This document shows positions 45,661 to 53,465 of a DNA stretch of 64,000 nucleotides, piece after piece. The DNA comes from Pseudomonadota bacterium (lineage in GTDB: Bacteria > Pseudomonadota > Alphaproteobacteria > Sphingomonadales > Sphingomonadaceae): assembly GCA_039818985.1 (NCBI GenBank), contig JBCBSU010000001.1, positions 1,886,367 to 1,950,366 of the forward strand. Reading direction: 5' to 3'. The position numbers and the translations under genes are program-made. Within the stretch, counting starts at the first letter, position 1. Each line of letters opens with the position of its first letter. Under the pieces are notes generated by a model. It saw only the letters and a list, made by a program, of their open reading frames with translations, did not search any database and was not told where the DNA came from.

Positions 45661-45995
45661 TACACCAGCACAACGCTATGCTGTGCCGTCAAACTCTTAA
45701 GTCTGTGATTTTTTCCACAATAGACTGTCAGATAAGCACTATTTTGGACTCCGTTCAGCAACCCCAACCCTTTTCTGAATATGTGCGACAAACGGAACGC
45801 TGGACGCTGTGAAACGTGTAACGGATGTAATGAAAACTTAACCAAATGCTGCTTTGCACAATGCGGGTGTGACAAATATGCCCAACATTTGGTTTTCCTT
45901 GGCAAAAAATTCCGTGGCCGTGAAATTTTGGGCTTGCGTTCACTGGACCGATTGGATTAGTTAACAGGTGAATTGAGAGATCACAGGAGTATGTA
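45661..45995. other. Intergenic region upstream of the 80-aa exported protein
   Basis: I see no gene in these 335 bases. The sequence is AT-richer than average and should hold the promoter of the gene starting at 45996. An imperfect EcfG-like promoter (GGAAC at 45794-45798, 16 bases, CGTG at 45815-45818) is present, but its -10 differs by one base from CGTT. Confidence 0.35.
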
Positions 45996-46238
45996 ATGAA
46001 ACTTCGCGCTATTACCGCCACCGCTGCGGCACTCGCATTGACCACCACGCCGGTGCTGGCACAGGCCAATCAGGCCGAATCAGCCGAAGTATCGCGTTCG
46101 GTCGAAAAAGCTAACAGCAAAAGCGAACTTGAAGGTGGCACAGGTATCATCGTCGCCATCATCGCTGCTGCAGGTATCATCGGTGGTATCATCATTGCCG
46201 CTGACAATGACGACGACGATGCGCCGACCAGCCCGTAA
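45996..46238 (+). CDS. Small exported membrane protein, 80 aa
   Basis: The protein has a signal peptide (MKLRAITATAAALALTTTPVLAQ), a short polar region rich in Ser, Glu and Lys, then a glycine/isoleucine-rich hydrophobic helix (about 47-67: TGIIVAIIAAAGIIGGIIIAA) and an acidic tail (DNDDDDAPTSP). Very similar small proteins, an exported Gly/Ile helix followed by an acidic tail, occur in sphingomonads without an assigned role; that is from memory, not a search. ACAGGAG precedes the ATG by 7-8 bases. A strong terminator follows, so it is a monocistronic, probably well expressed gene. Confidence 0.7.
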   Translation: MKLRAITATAAALALTTTPVLAQANQAESAEVSRSVEKANSKSELEGGTGIIVAIIAAAGIIGGIIIAADNDDDDAPTSP

Positions 46239-46266
46239 TGGTCTGACGGCAAATATGTGACTTTCG

Positions 46267-46296
46267 AAAAACGGGGCTTCGGCCCCGTTTTTTATT
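46267..46296 (+). terminator. Intrinsic terminator
   Basis: ACGGGGC (46271-46277), loop TTCG, GCCCCGT (46282-46288), then a run of T to about 46293. A-rich sequence before the stem makes it potentially bidirectional. It ends the 80-aa gene transcript. Confidence 0.9.
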
Positions 46297-46399
46297 GCCC
46301 AGTCAACAACCACAATCTCCGGAGCTGGTGAACCACTGCACTGGTCAGCGCATCATTTGGTCAATGCGTGAAATTTTTCCGCTTTTGCCAACGGAGGCG

Positions 46400-46424
46400 G
46401 GAACATAATCCACCCGCTATCGTT
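46400..46424 (+). promoter_or_regulatory. EcfG (general stress sigma) promoter
   Basis: GGAAC (46400-46404), 16 bases, CGTT (46421-46424). This equals the alphaproteobacterial EcfG/SigT consensus GGAAC-N16/17-CGTT. No coding start follows for nearly 190 bases, but two hairpins begin about nine bases downstream, so it most likely drives a small RNA. Confidence 0.65.
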
Positions 46425-46431
46425 TGTGTGA

Positions 46432-46530
46432 TTGAGACAGCGATATTACCCCCCTCTTCCTGTCTCAGTGATATGCGTTCGGGCATGTGATCCTCCCCCC
46501 TTCTCAGCATGCCCGAACGCTATTTTCTCT
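46432..46530 (+). ncRNA. Putative stress-induced small RNA with two C-rich hairpin loops
   Basis: Hairpin 1: TGAGACAG (46433-46440) pairs perfectly with CTGTCTCA (46460-46467), with a 19-base loop containing CCCCCCTCTTC. Hairpin 2: a perfect 13-bp stem (46475-46487 with 46508-46520) with a 20-base loop containing CCTCCCCCC, followed by the T-rich tail TATTTTCTCT, as in a terminator. The size of about 100 bases, the EcfG promoter and the anti-Shine-Dalgarno loops resemble GsrN of Caulobacter and the CcsR RNAs of Rhodobacter (established families). Membership here is inferred. It would bind G-rich ribosome sites of target mRNAs. Confidence 0.65.
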
Positions 46531-46612
46531 ACGTGCAACGAGGCTTCATCCGTCATTCATGCGGTTCTGACCTATAGAGTCCGGTAATCCAATAGCCCCC
46601 GGGAGAGAATAG

Positions 46613-46750
46613 ATGCGCAAGTCCGCCCTGATCCTGACTGTCACCGCCGCAGCGCTGCTGGTCACTGCCTGCAACACCGTGTCGGGTATCGGCAGGGATA
46701 TAGAATCGGCCGGCGATGCCGTGGCCGATGCCGCGGACGCGGCAAAATAG
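46613..46750 (+). CDS. Entericidin A/B-type small lipoprotein, 45 aa
   Basis: The 45-residue protein has a basic start (MRKSALILTVTAAALLVTAC) with lipobox VTAC, followed by NTVSGIGRDIESAGDAV and an Ala/Asp end, the compact pattern of the entericidin family. GGGAGAG precedes the ATG by about 6 bases. In Escherichia coli, entericidins are membrane lipoproteins linked to stationary-phase lysis; here a cell-envelope stress role is likely. It follows the putative small RNA on the same strand and precedes the convergent tatC gene by 15 bases. Confidence 0.85.
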   Translation: MRKSALILTVTAAALLVTACNTVSGIGRDIESAGDAVADAADAAK

Positions 46751-46765
46751 CCACGAAATTTATCG

Positions 46766-47602
46766 TCAGTCGGCCTTGGCCGCGTCCTGTTTCTCAGTGA
46801 AACGCATGATCAGCATCGAGCCTTCGTAAAGCGCGATCAGCGGTAAGCCGAGGAACAGCATCGAAACCACATCGGGTGGCGTCAATATCGCCGCTACGGC
46901 AAAGGAGCCGACGATCATATAACGCCGCAGCTTCGCCAGCTGATCCCGGCTGACCAGTCCGGCCCGGTTGAGCAGCAACAGCAGGACCGGCAGTAAAAAG
47001 GCGATGCCAAAGGCCAGGATGATCTGCATGACGAAGGACAGATAATCGCCAATATTGGGCAGCGCCTCGAGCTCAAGGCCACCGCGATCACCTTCATATT
47101 CCAGCAAAAAGCCAAACATTAGCGGCATCACCACGAAATAGGCCAGCGCAGCCCCGGCGCTGAACAATATCGGCGTCGCCAGCAGGAAGGGCAGGAACGC
47201 CTTCTTCTCATTGCTGTAGAGGCCCGGCGCAACAAATTGCCAAAACTGATTGGCAATCACCGGGAAAGACACGAAGAACGCCGCAAACAAGGCAACTTTG
47301 AGCTCGACGAACAGCGCCTCATAAAGCTTGGTATAGATCAGCTTGCCTTCATCGCCGCCAAAAGCGGTAATCAGCGGCTGGGCGAGGATCGCAAAAATCT
47401 GCTCGGAAAAGACGAAACACGCGATAAAGGCGATAGCAAAGGCGACCAGGCTCCATAACAGCCGCTGGCGCAGCTCGATCAGGTGATCGAGCAGCGGCAT
47501 CTTGCCGCCATCAAACTCCGCCGATTTGTCATCCGGTGCAGGCTCTGCATTGTCGCTGGGCTCGGCAGCCGCAGGCATATCCTGAGCCGGGATGTCGCTC
47601 AT
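46766..47602 (-). CDS. tatC: Sec-independent translocase subunit TatC
   Basis: TatC is the twin-arginine signal receptor of the Tat export machine. The 278-residue protein has an acidic N-terminal extension of about 30 residues, then MPLLDHLIELRQRLLWSLVAF and six membrane helices. The conserved segments FVSFPVIANQFWQFVAPGLYSNEKK and FGIAFLLPVLLLLLNRAGLV are present. It overlaps tatB by four bases and is the last gene of the argS-to-tatC cluster. Confidence 0.96.
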   Translation of the reverse strand: MSDIPAQDMPAAAEPSDNAEPAPDDKSAEFDGGKMPLLDHLIELRQRLLWSLVAFAIAFIACFVFSEQIFAILAQPLITAFGGDEGKLIYTKLYEALFVELKVALFAAFFVSFPVIANQFWQFVAPGLYSNEKKAFLPFLLATPILFSAGAALAYFVVMPLMFGFLLEYEGDRGGLELEALPNIGDYLSFVMQIILAFGIAFLLPVLLLLLNRAGLVSRDQLAKLRRYMIVGSFAVAAILTPPDVVSMLFLGLPLIALYEGSMLIMRFTEKQDAAKAD

Positions 47603-48006
47603 GGCATCACGTCCTTGGACAGACCGTCCTTGTCGGCGGTAGCATCGGGTGTATCGGCAGTATCGGAAGCGGCAGCAGCCTCACCCTTATCGGCACCATC
47701 CACAGAGCTGTCGGAGGCAGGGGCGGCACTCTCGGCATAACCGGCAACGCCCGGAAGCATTGGCGCGGCATCGCCATGTTCGCGCATGATCCGGGCATTC
47801 TGCTCAGCCCAGCGCTTCTCCATCTCCTCCATCTCCGCCTCATGCGCCAGCGTGTCGATACTGGCGCGAAACTGGCCGACCAGACGACGGCCACGCGCAA
47901 CCCAGCGCCCGGCGGTGCGGATCGCCAGCGGCAAGTCCTTCGGGCCGATCACCACAATCGCAACGATGACGATGGCCAGAAGCTCTGTCCAACCGATATC
48001 AAACAT
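47599..48006 (-). CDS. tatB: Sec-independent translocase subunit TatB
   Basis: The 135-residue protein starts MFDIGWTELLAIVIVAIVVIGPKDLP: one membrane helix and the FDIG/GPKDLP motifs of TatB. An amphipathic helix follows (AIRTAGRWVARGRRLVGQF), then a poorly conserved acidic tail. TatB links TatC to signal-peptide recognition. It is flanked by tatA 41 bases upstream and tatC, which overlaps its stop. Confidence 0.94.
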   Translation of the reverse strand: MFDIGWTELLAIVIVAIVVIGPKDLPLAIRTAGRWVARGRRLVGQFRASIDTLAHEAEMEEMEKRWAEQNARIMREHGDAAPMLPGVAGYAESAAPASDSSVDGADKGEAAAASDTADTPDATADKDGLSKDVMP

Positions 48007-48047
48007 TCACCATGGCCTGTTCGGGCAGCACGGCCAGGGCCGGAACC

Positions 48048-48287
48048 CTAGTCGCCTGCCTTGGTTTCGGCGGCAGTCGTGTCGGCACCGACGCTGTCAT
48101 GGTTGTCGATACGGCGCGGCTCGGCGGCAGCCTTGGCCTTTTCCTCATCGGAGAGACCTTTCTTGAAGCTGCTAATGCCTTTACCGAATTCACCCATCAC
48201 CTCGGAAATCTTGCCGCGTCCGAAGAGCAGCAGGATCAGCGCAGCGATGACCAGCAGGCCGGGCAGACCAATATTACTGAAACCCAT
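48048..48287 (-). CDS. tatA: Sec-independent translocase subunit TatA
   Basis: The 79-residue protein has an N-terminal membrane helix ([20 protein letters not shown]) with the FGRGK hinge, then the amphipathic helix [19 protein letters not shown] and a charged tail. TatA forms the Tat pore oligomers. It is the first of the three tat genes and lies about 70 bases after scpB. Confidence 0.95.
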   Translation of the reverse strand: MGFSNIGLPGLLVIAALILLLFGRGKISEVMGEFGKGISSFKKGLSDEEKAKAAAEPRRIDNHDSVGADTTAAETKAGD

Positions 48288-48356
48288 TTCATTCTCCTTG
48301 GCGGACCGGACAATAGCATATGCATTTCCATGTCTCTGGTCCGATATGCCCTTATA

Positions 48357-49043
48357 TTAGGGATTTTCCGGTGTTTCCGCTACTGAATCTTCATATTGGC
48401 CGATATATTCGTCCAAAGGCGCATCATAGCCGGTATTGGTTTCACCGACATCAGCGACCTCCGCCTCACTCTCGACATCCTCGGCCATTTCGTTCATCGC
48501 CTGCTCCATCGCGACATCCACGGGGTCGAGCAGGCCAGCGGCACGCAGATCAGCGATACCGGGAAGGTCGCGCCGTCCGGACAGGCCGAAATGGACCAGA
48601 AATTCCGGTGTCGTTGCATAGGTGAGCGGCCGCCCTGGCGTCTCGCGCCGCCCCGCCGGACGGATCCATTCCAGCTCCATCAGCACATCGAGCGTGCCCT
48701 TGCTCGTCTGCACCCCGCGAATCGATTCGATCTCGGCGCGGCTGACCGGCTCATGATAGGCGATGATCGCCAGCGTCTCGGTCGCCGCGCGCGACAATTT
48801 GCGTACCGCCTCACGCTCATGCCGCAGCAGATGCGCCAGATCGGACGCGGTCTGAAAGTGCCACAGCTCGCCATTGCGCACCAGCCGGATGCCGCGATCG
48901 GCATAATGCCGACTCAGCTCTTCGAGCAGCGGCGCAATATCCTCATCATCACCGACATGCCGGGCAATATCGGTAGCCAGTATCGGCGTCTCTGCCGCAA
49001 ATATAATCGCTTCCACCGCGCGCAACCGCTCATCCATGCTCAT
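48357..49043 (-). CDS. scpB: Segregation and condensation protein B
   Basis: ScpB partners with ScpA and Smc in chromosome condensation and segregation. The 228-residue protein begins DERLRAVEAIIFAAETPI. It shows the family's tandem winged helices, including AATETLAIIAYHEPVSRAEIESIRGVQTSKGTLDVLMELEWI and RPLTYATTPEFLVHFGL. The C-terminal 50 residues are an acidic tail. Its ATG overlaps the scpA stop by four bases. Confidence 0.93.
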   Translation of the reverse strand: MSMDERLRAVEAIIFAAETPILATDIARHVGDDEDIAPLLEELSRHYADRGIRLVRNGELWHFQTASDLAHLLRHEREAVRKLSRAATETLAIIAYHEPVSRAEIESIRGVQTSKGTLDVLMELEWIRPAGRRETPGRPLTYATTPEFLVHFGLSGRRDLPGIADLRAAGLLDPVDVAMEQAMNEMAEDVESEAEVADVGETNTGYDAPLDEYIGQYEDSVAETPENP

Positions 49044-49846
49044 TGTCCTTCCCCGTCACGCACCCGCAGCTGCAAGGGTCCGAAGGTCTCATCCTGTTTC
49101 AGTTCGATCCGGCCGTTGCGCGCCAGTTCCAGCGCGGCGGCGAAGCTTGACGCCAGCGCCGAGCGCCTTAGCTCGCCATGCGCCTGTGGCGGCAAGAAAG
49201 CCGACAGCGCGGTCCAGTCAAGCGCGACACCGATCATCGCCGAGACCCGTTCCAATGCCTCCTCCAGCGACATCACCGGCCGCGAACGCACGATATGCAC
49301 TGCCGGTGCGCTGCGCATCTTCACCGCTGCATAGCCCTGCATCAGGTCATAAAGCGAGGCGGTCCAGCGTGTCTCGGTAAGTTGTTTCAGCCCCTCGGGC
49401 GCACCGCGTGCAAAAACATCGCGCCCCAGCCGGTCGCGCGCCATTAATCGTGCCCCCGCTTCGCGCATCGCCTGTAACCGCTGCAACCGTAGCTGCAACT
49501 GCAGCGCCAGCTCCTCGGGCGATGGCTCGACTTCGGGGTCTTTTGGCAGCAGCAGTGCCGATTTGAGATAGGTCAGCCACGCCGCCATCACCAGATAATC
49601 GGCCGCCAGTTCCAGCTTGAGCGCCTCGGCATTGTTGATGAAATCGAGATATTGCCGCACCAGATCGAGGATCGAAATCTCCATCAGGTCGACCTTCTGC
49701 GTCCGCGCCAGGCTGAGCAAGAGGTCGAGCGGCCCCTCCCAGCCATCGAGCGCGATCTCGAGCTGCTCCGGTTTAGCAACACGGCGCGGCGGCGCATCCG
49801 CCTCCCATAACGCGTCATCGGCAAGGGGCTGGTCGGTTTCGGTCAT
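49040..49846 (-). CDS. scpA: Segregation and condensation protein A
   Basis: ScpA is the kleisin of the Smc-ScpAB complex. The 268-residue protein has the N-terminal Smc-head-binding region LEIALDGWEGPLDLLLSLARTQKVDLMEISILDLVRQYLDF and the strongly conserved ADYLVMAAWLTYLKSALLLP. The C-terminal winged helix contains LEEALERVSAMIGVALDWTALSAFL. It overlaps nagZ upstream and scpB downstream by four bases each, so the three are co-translated. Confidence 0.94.
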   Translation of the reverse strand: MTETDQPLADDALWEADAPPRRVAKPEQLEIALDGWEGPLDLLLSLARTQKVDLMEISILDLVRQYLDFINNAEALKLELAADYLVMAAWLTYLKSALLLPKDPEVEPSPEELALQLQLRLQRLQAMREAGARLMARDRLGRDVFARGAPEGLKQLTETRWTASLYDLMQGYAAVKMRSAPAVHIVRSRPVMSLEEALERVSAMIGVALDWTALSAFLPPQAHGELRRSALASSFAAALELARNGRIELKQDETFGPLQLRVRDGEGQ

Positions 49847-50862
49847 GATGCCAGCGCCAAAAGACTGTCGCGCTTGGCGATCAGTGCCTCACGCTCGTCA
49901 GTGATATGGTTGAGCGGCGGCATCGCTGCCACCACCCGGTCGAACCGCGCCTGTGCCGCGCCAGCAAGATCGGGCAGACGGTCGGCAATCTCGGTCATAT
50001 GCGCCATATTGCCCCAGCAATTGAGCGCAATGTCGCACCCTGCCCCGATACAGGCCACTGCGCTGTCGGGAACGCTGCCCGCGAGCGCCTTCATGTCAAG
50101 ATCATCGCTGAACAGCAATCCGTCAAAGCCAATCTGGTCACGAATGACCTGTTCGATGACCAGCGGCGACAGCGTTGCCGGACGATCCGGATCCCATGCC
50201 GGGAAGATGATATGGCCCGTCATGCCCATCAACGTATCGTTCAGTGCGACAAAAGGCGCCAGATCGCTCTCGACCAGCGTCTCGGCATTTTCTTCGACCA
50301 CCGGCAGCTTCTCATGGCTGTCGACCAGCGCCCGGCCATGACCCGGCATATGTTTGACAATGCCCAGCACACCGCCCTGTCGCAGTCCGTCCAGCGTCGC
50401 GCGGCCCAGCGCCGCCACCATCATCGGATCATCGCCAAAGGCGCGATCGCCGATAACCGTATCATTGCTGCCCGGTTGGCGAACATCGATCATCGGAGCG
50501 CAATTGACGGTTATCCCCGCTTCGGCAAGGTCGAGCGCCAGCGCCATGGCATTGACGCGCGCGGCTTCGAGCGCGCTGATCGGCGCGGCATGGTAGAGCG
50601 CAGAAAACGCCCCTGGTGCCGGATAGGCCGGCCAGACCGGGGGTTTCATCCGCTGCACGCGTCCGCCTTCCTGATCGATCAGGATCATCAACCGGTCGCG
50701 ACCATGCAGGCTTCTCAGCTCATCAGTGAGCACGCGCAACTGCGCCGGGCTTTCTATATTGCGTGCAAAAACAATATAGCCCGCCGGGTCGGCATCAGTA
50801 AAAAATGCACGCTCATCTGCCGTCAGCGCGAGCCCGGACATGCCGAAAACAACAGGTTTCAC
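49843..50862 (-). CDS. nagZ: Beta-N-acetylhexosaminidase NagZ
   Basis: This family 3 glycosidase removes N-acetylglucosamine from muropeptides in peptidoglycan recycling and acts in the cytosol. The 339-residue protein has RLMILIDQEGGRVQRMKPP, the catalytic dyad loop KHMPGHGRALVDSHEKLP (Asp/His), and LLFSDDLDMKAL with the catalytic Asp. The only domain is the TIM barrel, as in the short Gram-negative enzymes. It lies between the SPOR gene (about 40 bases) and scpA (4-base overlap). Confidence 0.93.
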   Translation of the reverse strand: MKPVVFGMSGLALTADERAFFTDADPAGYIVFARNIESPAQLRVLTDELRSLHGRDRLMILIDQEGGRVQRMKPPVWPAYPAPGAFSALYHAAPISALEAARVNAMALALDLAEAGITVNCAPMIDVRQPGSNDTVIGDRAFGDDPMMVAALGRATLDGLRQGGVLGIVKHMPGHGRALVDSHEKLPVVEENAETLVESDLAPFVALNDTLMGMTGHIIFPAWDPDRPATLSPLVIEQVIRDQIGFDGLLFSDDLDMKALAGSVPDSAVACIGAGCDIALNCWGNMAHMTEIADRLPDLAGAAQARFDRVVAAMPPLNHITDEREALIAKRDSLLALAS

Positions 50863-50901
50863 CGCACTGTCTCCATCGTCATGACGACAGGCTATACACG
50901 T

Positions 50902-51519
50902 TCAGCGTACGACCAGACAGCTTTGCCCGGCAGTTTTCAACTTGTTGCATACCGATTGCGCGGTCGCGGCGTCAGGTGCCACGGCGCTCAGCCGATAGAC
51001 TGTTGTGCCTTCAACCTGGGCTGAGGCAATGCGCTTCGGCAGAGCCTTGATATAGTCATAGCGGCCCGACAGCGTAACCCAGCCGCTATTGGCCTTGGCC
51101 TCGCTGCTATAGGCGCCCAGCTGCACCAGCACACCATTGGCCGCTTTCTTGTCATCGCCGCCGAGCGCGGCAACCCGCTCCTGCCCTTCGGCAGCAGCCG
51201 GGCTGGCATCACCGGTGCCGTCAAAGGTCTTGCCTTCGGCATCTTCGGGCGCGACCTTGTAATCGCCCTCGGGGGCTTCGATCAGACCGCCCTGCCCCGA
51301 GACAGCCAGTTGCTGCTGGCGCTGCTGATAGAGATAGACAAGGCCGACAACCACGCCAATCGCCACCAGCCCCATAAACAGCAGCCAGACCACCCGTGTC
51401 GGCGACACGGTATCGCCATCATAATCCTCGGCAGATTCAAGCCAGGGCAGTCGATCGGCATCATCGTCCAGATCGAGCCGTTCCTCCAGCTCTTCGTCCT
51501 TATTGTCGTCATCGGTCAT
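50902..51519 (-). CDS. SPOR-domain membrane protein
   Basis: The 205-residue protein has an acidic cytoplasmic N-terminus (about 1-45), one membrane helix (VVWLLFMGLVAIGVVVGLVYLY), a linker, and a C-terminal SPOR domain (about 128-205: VLVQLGAYSSEAKANSGW to SCLVVR) that binds denuded peptidoglycan at the division site. It is conserved between argS and nagZ in sphingomonads and other alphaproteobacteria (from memory), suggesting a cell-division or wall role. Confidence 0.88.
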   Translation of the reverse strand: MTDDDNKDEELEERLDLDDDADRLPWLESAEDYDGDTVSPTRVVWLLFMGLVAIGVVVGLVYLYQQRQQQLAVSGQGGLIEAPEGDYKVAPEDAEGKTFDGTGDASPAAAEGQERVAALGGDDKKAANGVLVQLGAYSSEAKANSGWVTLSGRYDYIKALPKRIASAQVEGTTVYRLSAVAPDAATAQSVCNKLKTAGQSCLVVR

Positions 51520-51573
51520 GATGAACCTGTCTCCCCGATACCGGGCCCGACGCCCTGCGCACCGCGATTATCG

Positions 51574-53298
51574 TTACATTTTCTCGGCGGCCTCGACGCC
51601 CATCAGCGCCAGACCGTTACGCAATACCTGCCCGATATTGGCGCTCAAGAAAAGTCTCGCGGCGCTGATTTCCGGATCGTCCAATATCAGGACACGCTTG
51701 TCGGTCTGGTCATGGCCGAGATTCCAGAAGGCGTGATAGGCGGCAGCAAGGTCATGCAGGTAGAAGGCGATACGGTGTGGTTCGCGCGCCGCCGCAGCGG
51801 ATTCGATGATACGCGGCCATTGTGCCAGCATCTTGACCAGAGCCAGGTCCTCATCGACCAGCCGGCCGAGATGATCGGATGACGGCGCAATGCCTTCCGC
51901 CTCCGCTTTGCGAAAGGTCGAGCAGATCCGCGCATGGGCATATTGCACATAAAAGACCGGATTGTCCTTCGACGCTTCGACCACCTTGGCAAAGTCGAAA
52001 TCCATCTGGGCATCGGCCTTGCGGGTGAGCATGGTGAAACGCACCACATCCTTGCCGACCTCCTGGACGACATCGGCCAGGGTGACGAACTTGCCCGAGC
52101 GCTTGGACATTTTCACCGGCTCACCATCACGCAGCAGCCGCACCATCTGCACCAACTTGATATCGAAGCGGGTCTTGCCTTCGGTCAGCGCCTGCACTGC
52201 GGCCTTGATCCGTTTCACCGTGCCGGCATGATCGGCACCCCAGATATTGATCAGCGCATCGGCCTGCTGCGCCTTCTGGAAATGATAGGCCATATCGGCA
52301 CCAAAATAGGTCCATTTGCCGTCCGACTTACGGATCGGCCGGTCCTGGTCATCGCCAAATTTCGTCGAGCGGAAAAGCGGCAGCTCAACCGGCTCCCAGT
52401 CTTCCGGGGTCTTGCCCTTGGGGGCCTCGAGCAGACCATCATAAACCAGGTCGCGCTGGCGCAGATAGGCCTCGGCCGCTTCAGGCTTGCCTTCCGCCTG
52501 CAATTCGGCCTCCGAGGCGAAAATATCATGATTGATTCCGAGCAGCGCCAGATCTTTGCGGATCATGGCGAGCATGTCGGCCACCGCCTCGCGCCGGAAC
52601 AGCGCCAGCCATTGCTCCTCGGCGGCGTCGGCATAGGCATCGCCATGCTCTTTCACCAGTCGCTCACCGACCGGCATCAGATAATCACCCGGATAAAGCC
52701 CCTCGGGGATATCGCCAATATCGCGACCCAGTGCTTCCAGATAGCGCAGATGCACCGAGCGGGCGAGGACATCAACCTGCCCTCCGGCATCATTGACATA
52801 ATATTCGCGGATCACCTTATGCCCCGCATATGCAAGCAGGCTGGCCAGCGCATCGCCGACCACGGCACCGCGGCAATGCCCCATATGCATCGGACCCGTC
52901 GGATTGGCCGAGACATATTCGACATTGACCGTACCTGTTGCCGGGGTCACCGGGCGGCCATAATCACTTCCGGCAGCGGCAATGGCATGCAGCTCACGAT
53001 ACCAGACACTGGCGTTCAACCGCATATTGATAAAACCCGGTCCGGCAATCTCGACGCTGGCAACATCGTCGAGCATCTTCAGCTCCCCTGCCAGTTTTTC
53101 GGCAAAGTCACGCGGCTTCATCCCTGCCTGCTTGGCCAGCACCATCGCCGCATTGGTCGAAAGATCGCCATGCGCCGCATCGCGCGGCGGCTCGACTGTT
53201 ACCGGCGCACGATTGGCATCCTCCGGCAGGGCACCACCCGCCACCAGCGCATCGAGCGCGGCGTTCATATGGTCGGCGAAATCGGCGTAAAGCGGCAT
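51574..53298 (-). CDS. argS: Arginyl-tRNA synthetase
   Basis: A class I aminoacyl-tRNA synthetase that charges tRNA-Arg. The 574-residue protein has the N-terminal ArgRS additional domain (about 1-85), the HIGH-type motif NPTGPMHMGHCRG, the KMSKS equivalent VKMSKRSGKFV and a C-terminal DALR anticodon-binding domain (FYVQYAHARICSTFRKAE onward). The start at 53298 (MPLYADFADHM) fits the family; the 15-codon extension upstream does not. It is the probable first gene of the cluster running to tatC. Confidence 0.95.
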   Translation of the reverse strand: MPLYADFADHMNAALDALVAGGALPEDANRAPVTVEPPRDAAHGDLSTNAAMVLAKQAGMKPRDFAEKLAGELKMLDDVASVEIAGPGFINMRLNASVWYRELHAIAAAGSDYGRPVTPATGTVNVEYVSANPTGPMHMGHCRGAVVGDALASLLAYAGHKVIREYYVNDAGGQVDVLARSVHLRYLEALGRDIGDIPEGLYPGDYLMPVGERLVKEHGDAYADAAEEQWLALFRREAVADMLAMIRKDLALLGINHDIFASEAELQAEGKPEAAEAYLRQRDLVYDGLLEAPKGKTPEDWEPVELPLFRSTKFGDDQDRPIRKSDGKWTYFGADMAYHFQKAQQADALINIWGADHAGTVKRIKAAVQALTEGKTRFDIKLVQMVRLLRDGEPVKMSKRSGKFVTLADVVQEVGKDVVRFTMLTRKADAQMDFDFAKVVEASKDNPVFYVQYAHARICSTFRKAEAEGIAPSSDHLGRLVDEDLALVKMLAQWPRIIESAAAAREPHRIAFYLHDLAAAYHAFWNLGHDQTDKRVLILDDPEISAARLFLSANIGQVLRNGLALMGVEAAEKM

Positions 53299-53465
53299 GT
53301 CGGGACGGCTTTCTGATAAGGCTGGGTGATGCGCCCCCCGCACGTCAGCGGCAAAGGCTGCGCCGCCCTAGCGCATATCACACGGTGCAGACAAGACTGT
53401 CGGAAAGCTTCTGTGGCAAGGCTCGCCCGACACGACAATGCGTAGCGGGCAACAGTCCTTTTGCG

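Noticed and set aside
45794-45818. EcfG-like promoter GGAAC-N16-CGTG
   Set aside because: The -10 element is off by one base and it lies almost 200 bases before the nearest start, so it was not called as a separate site.
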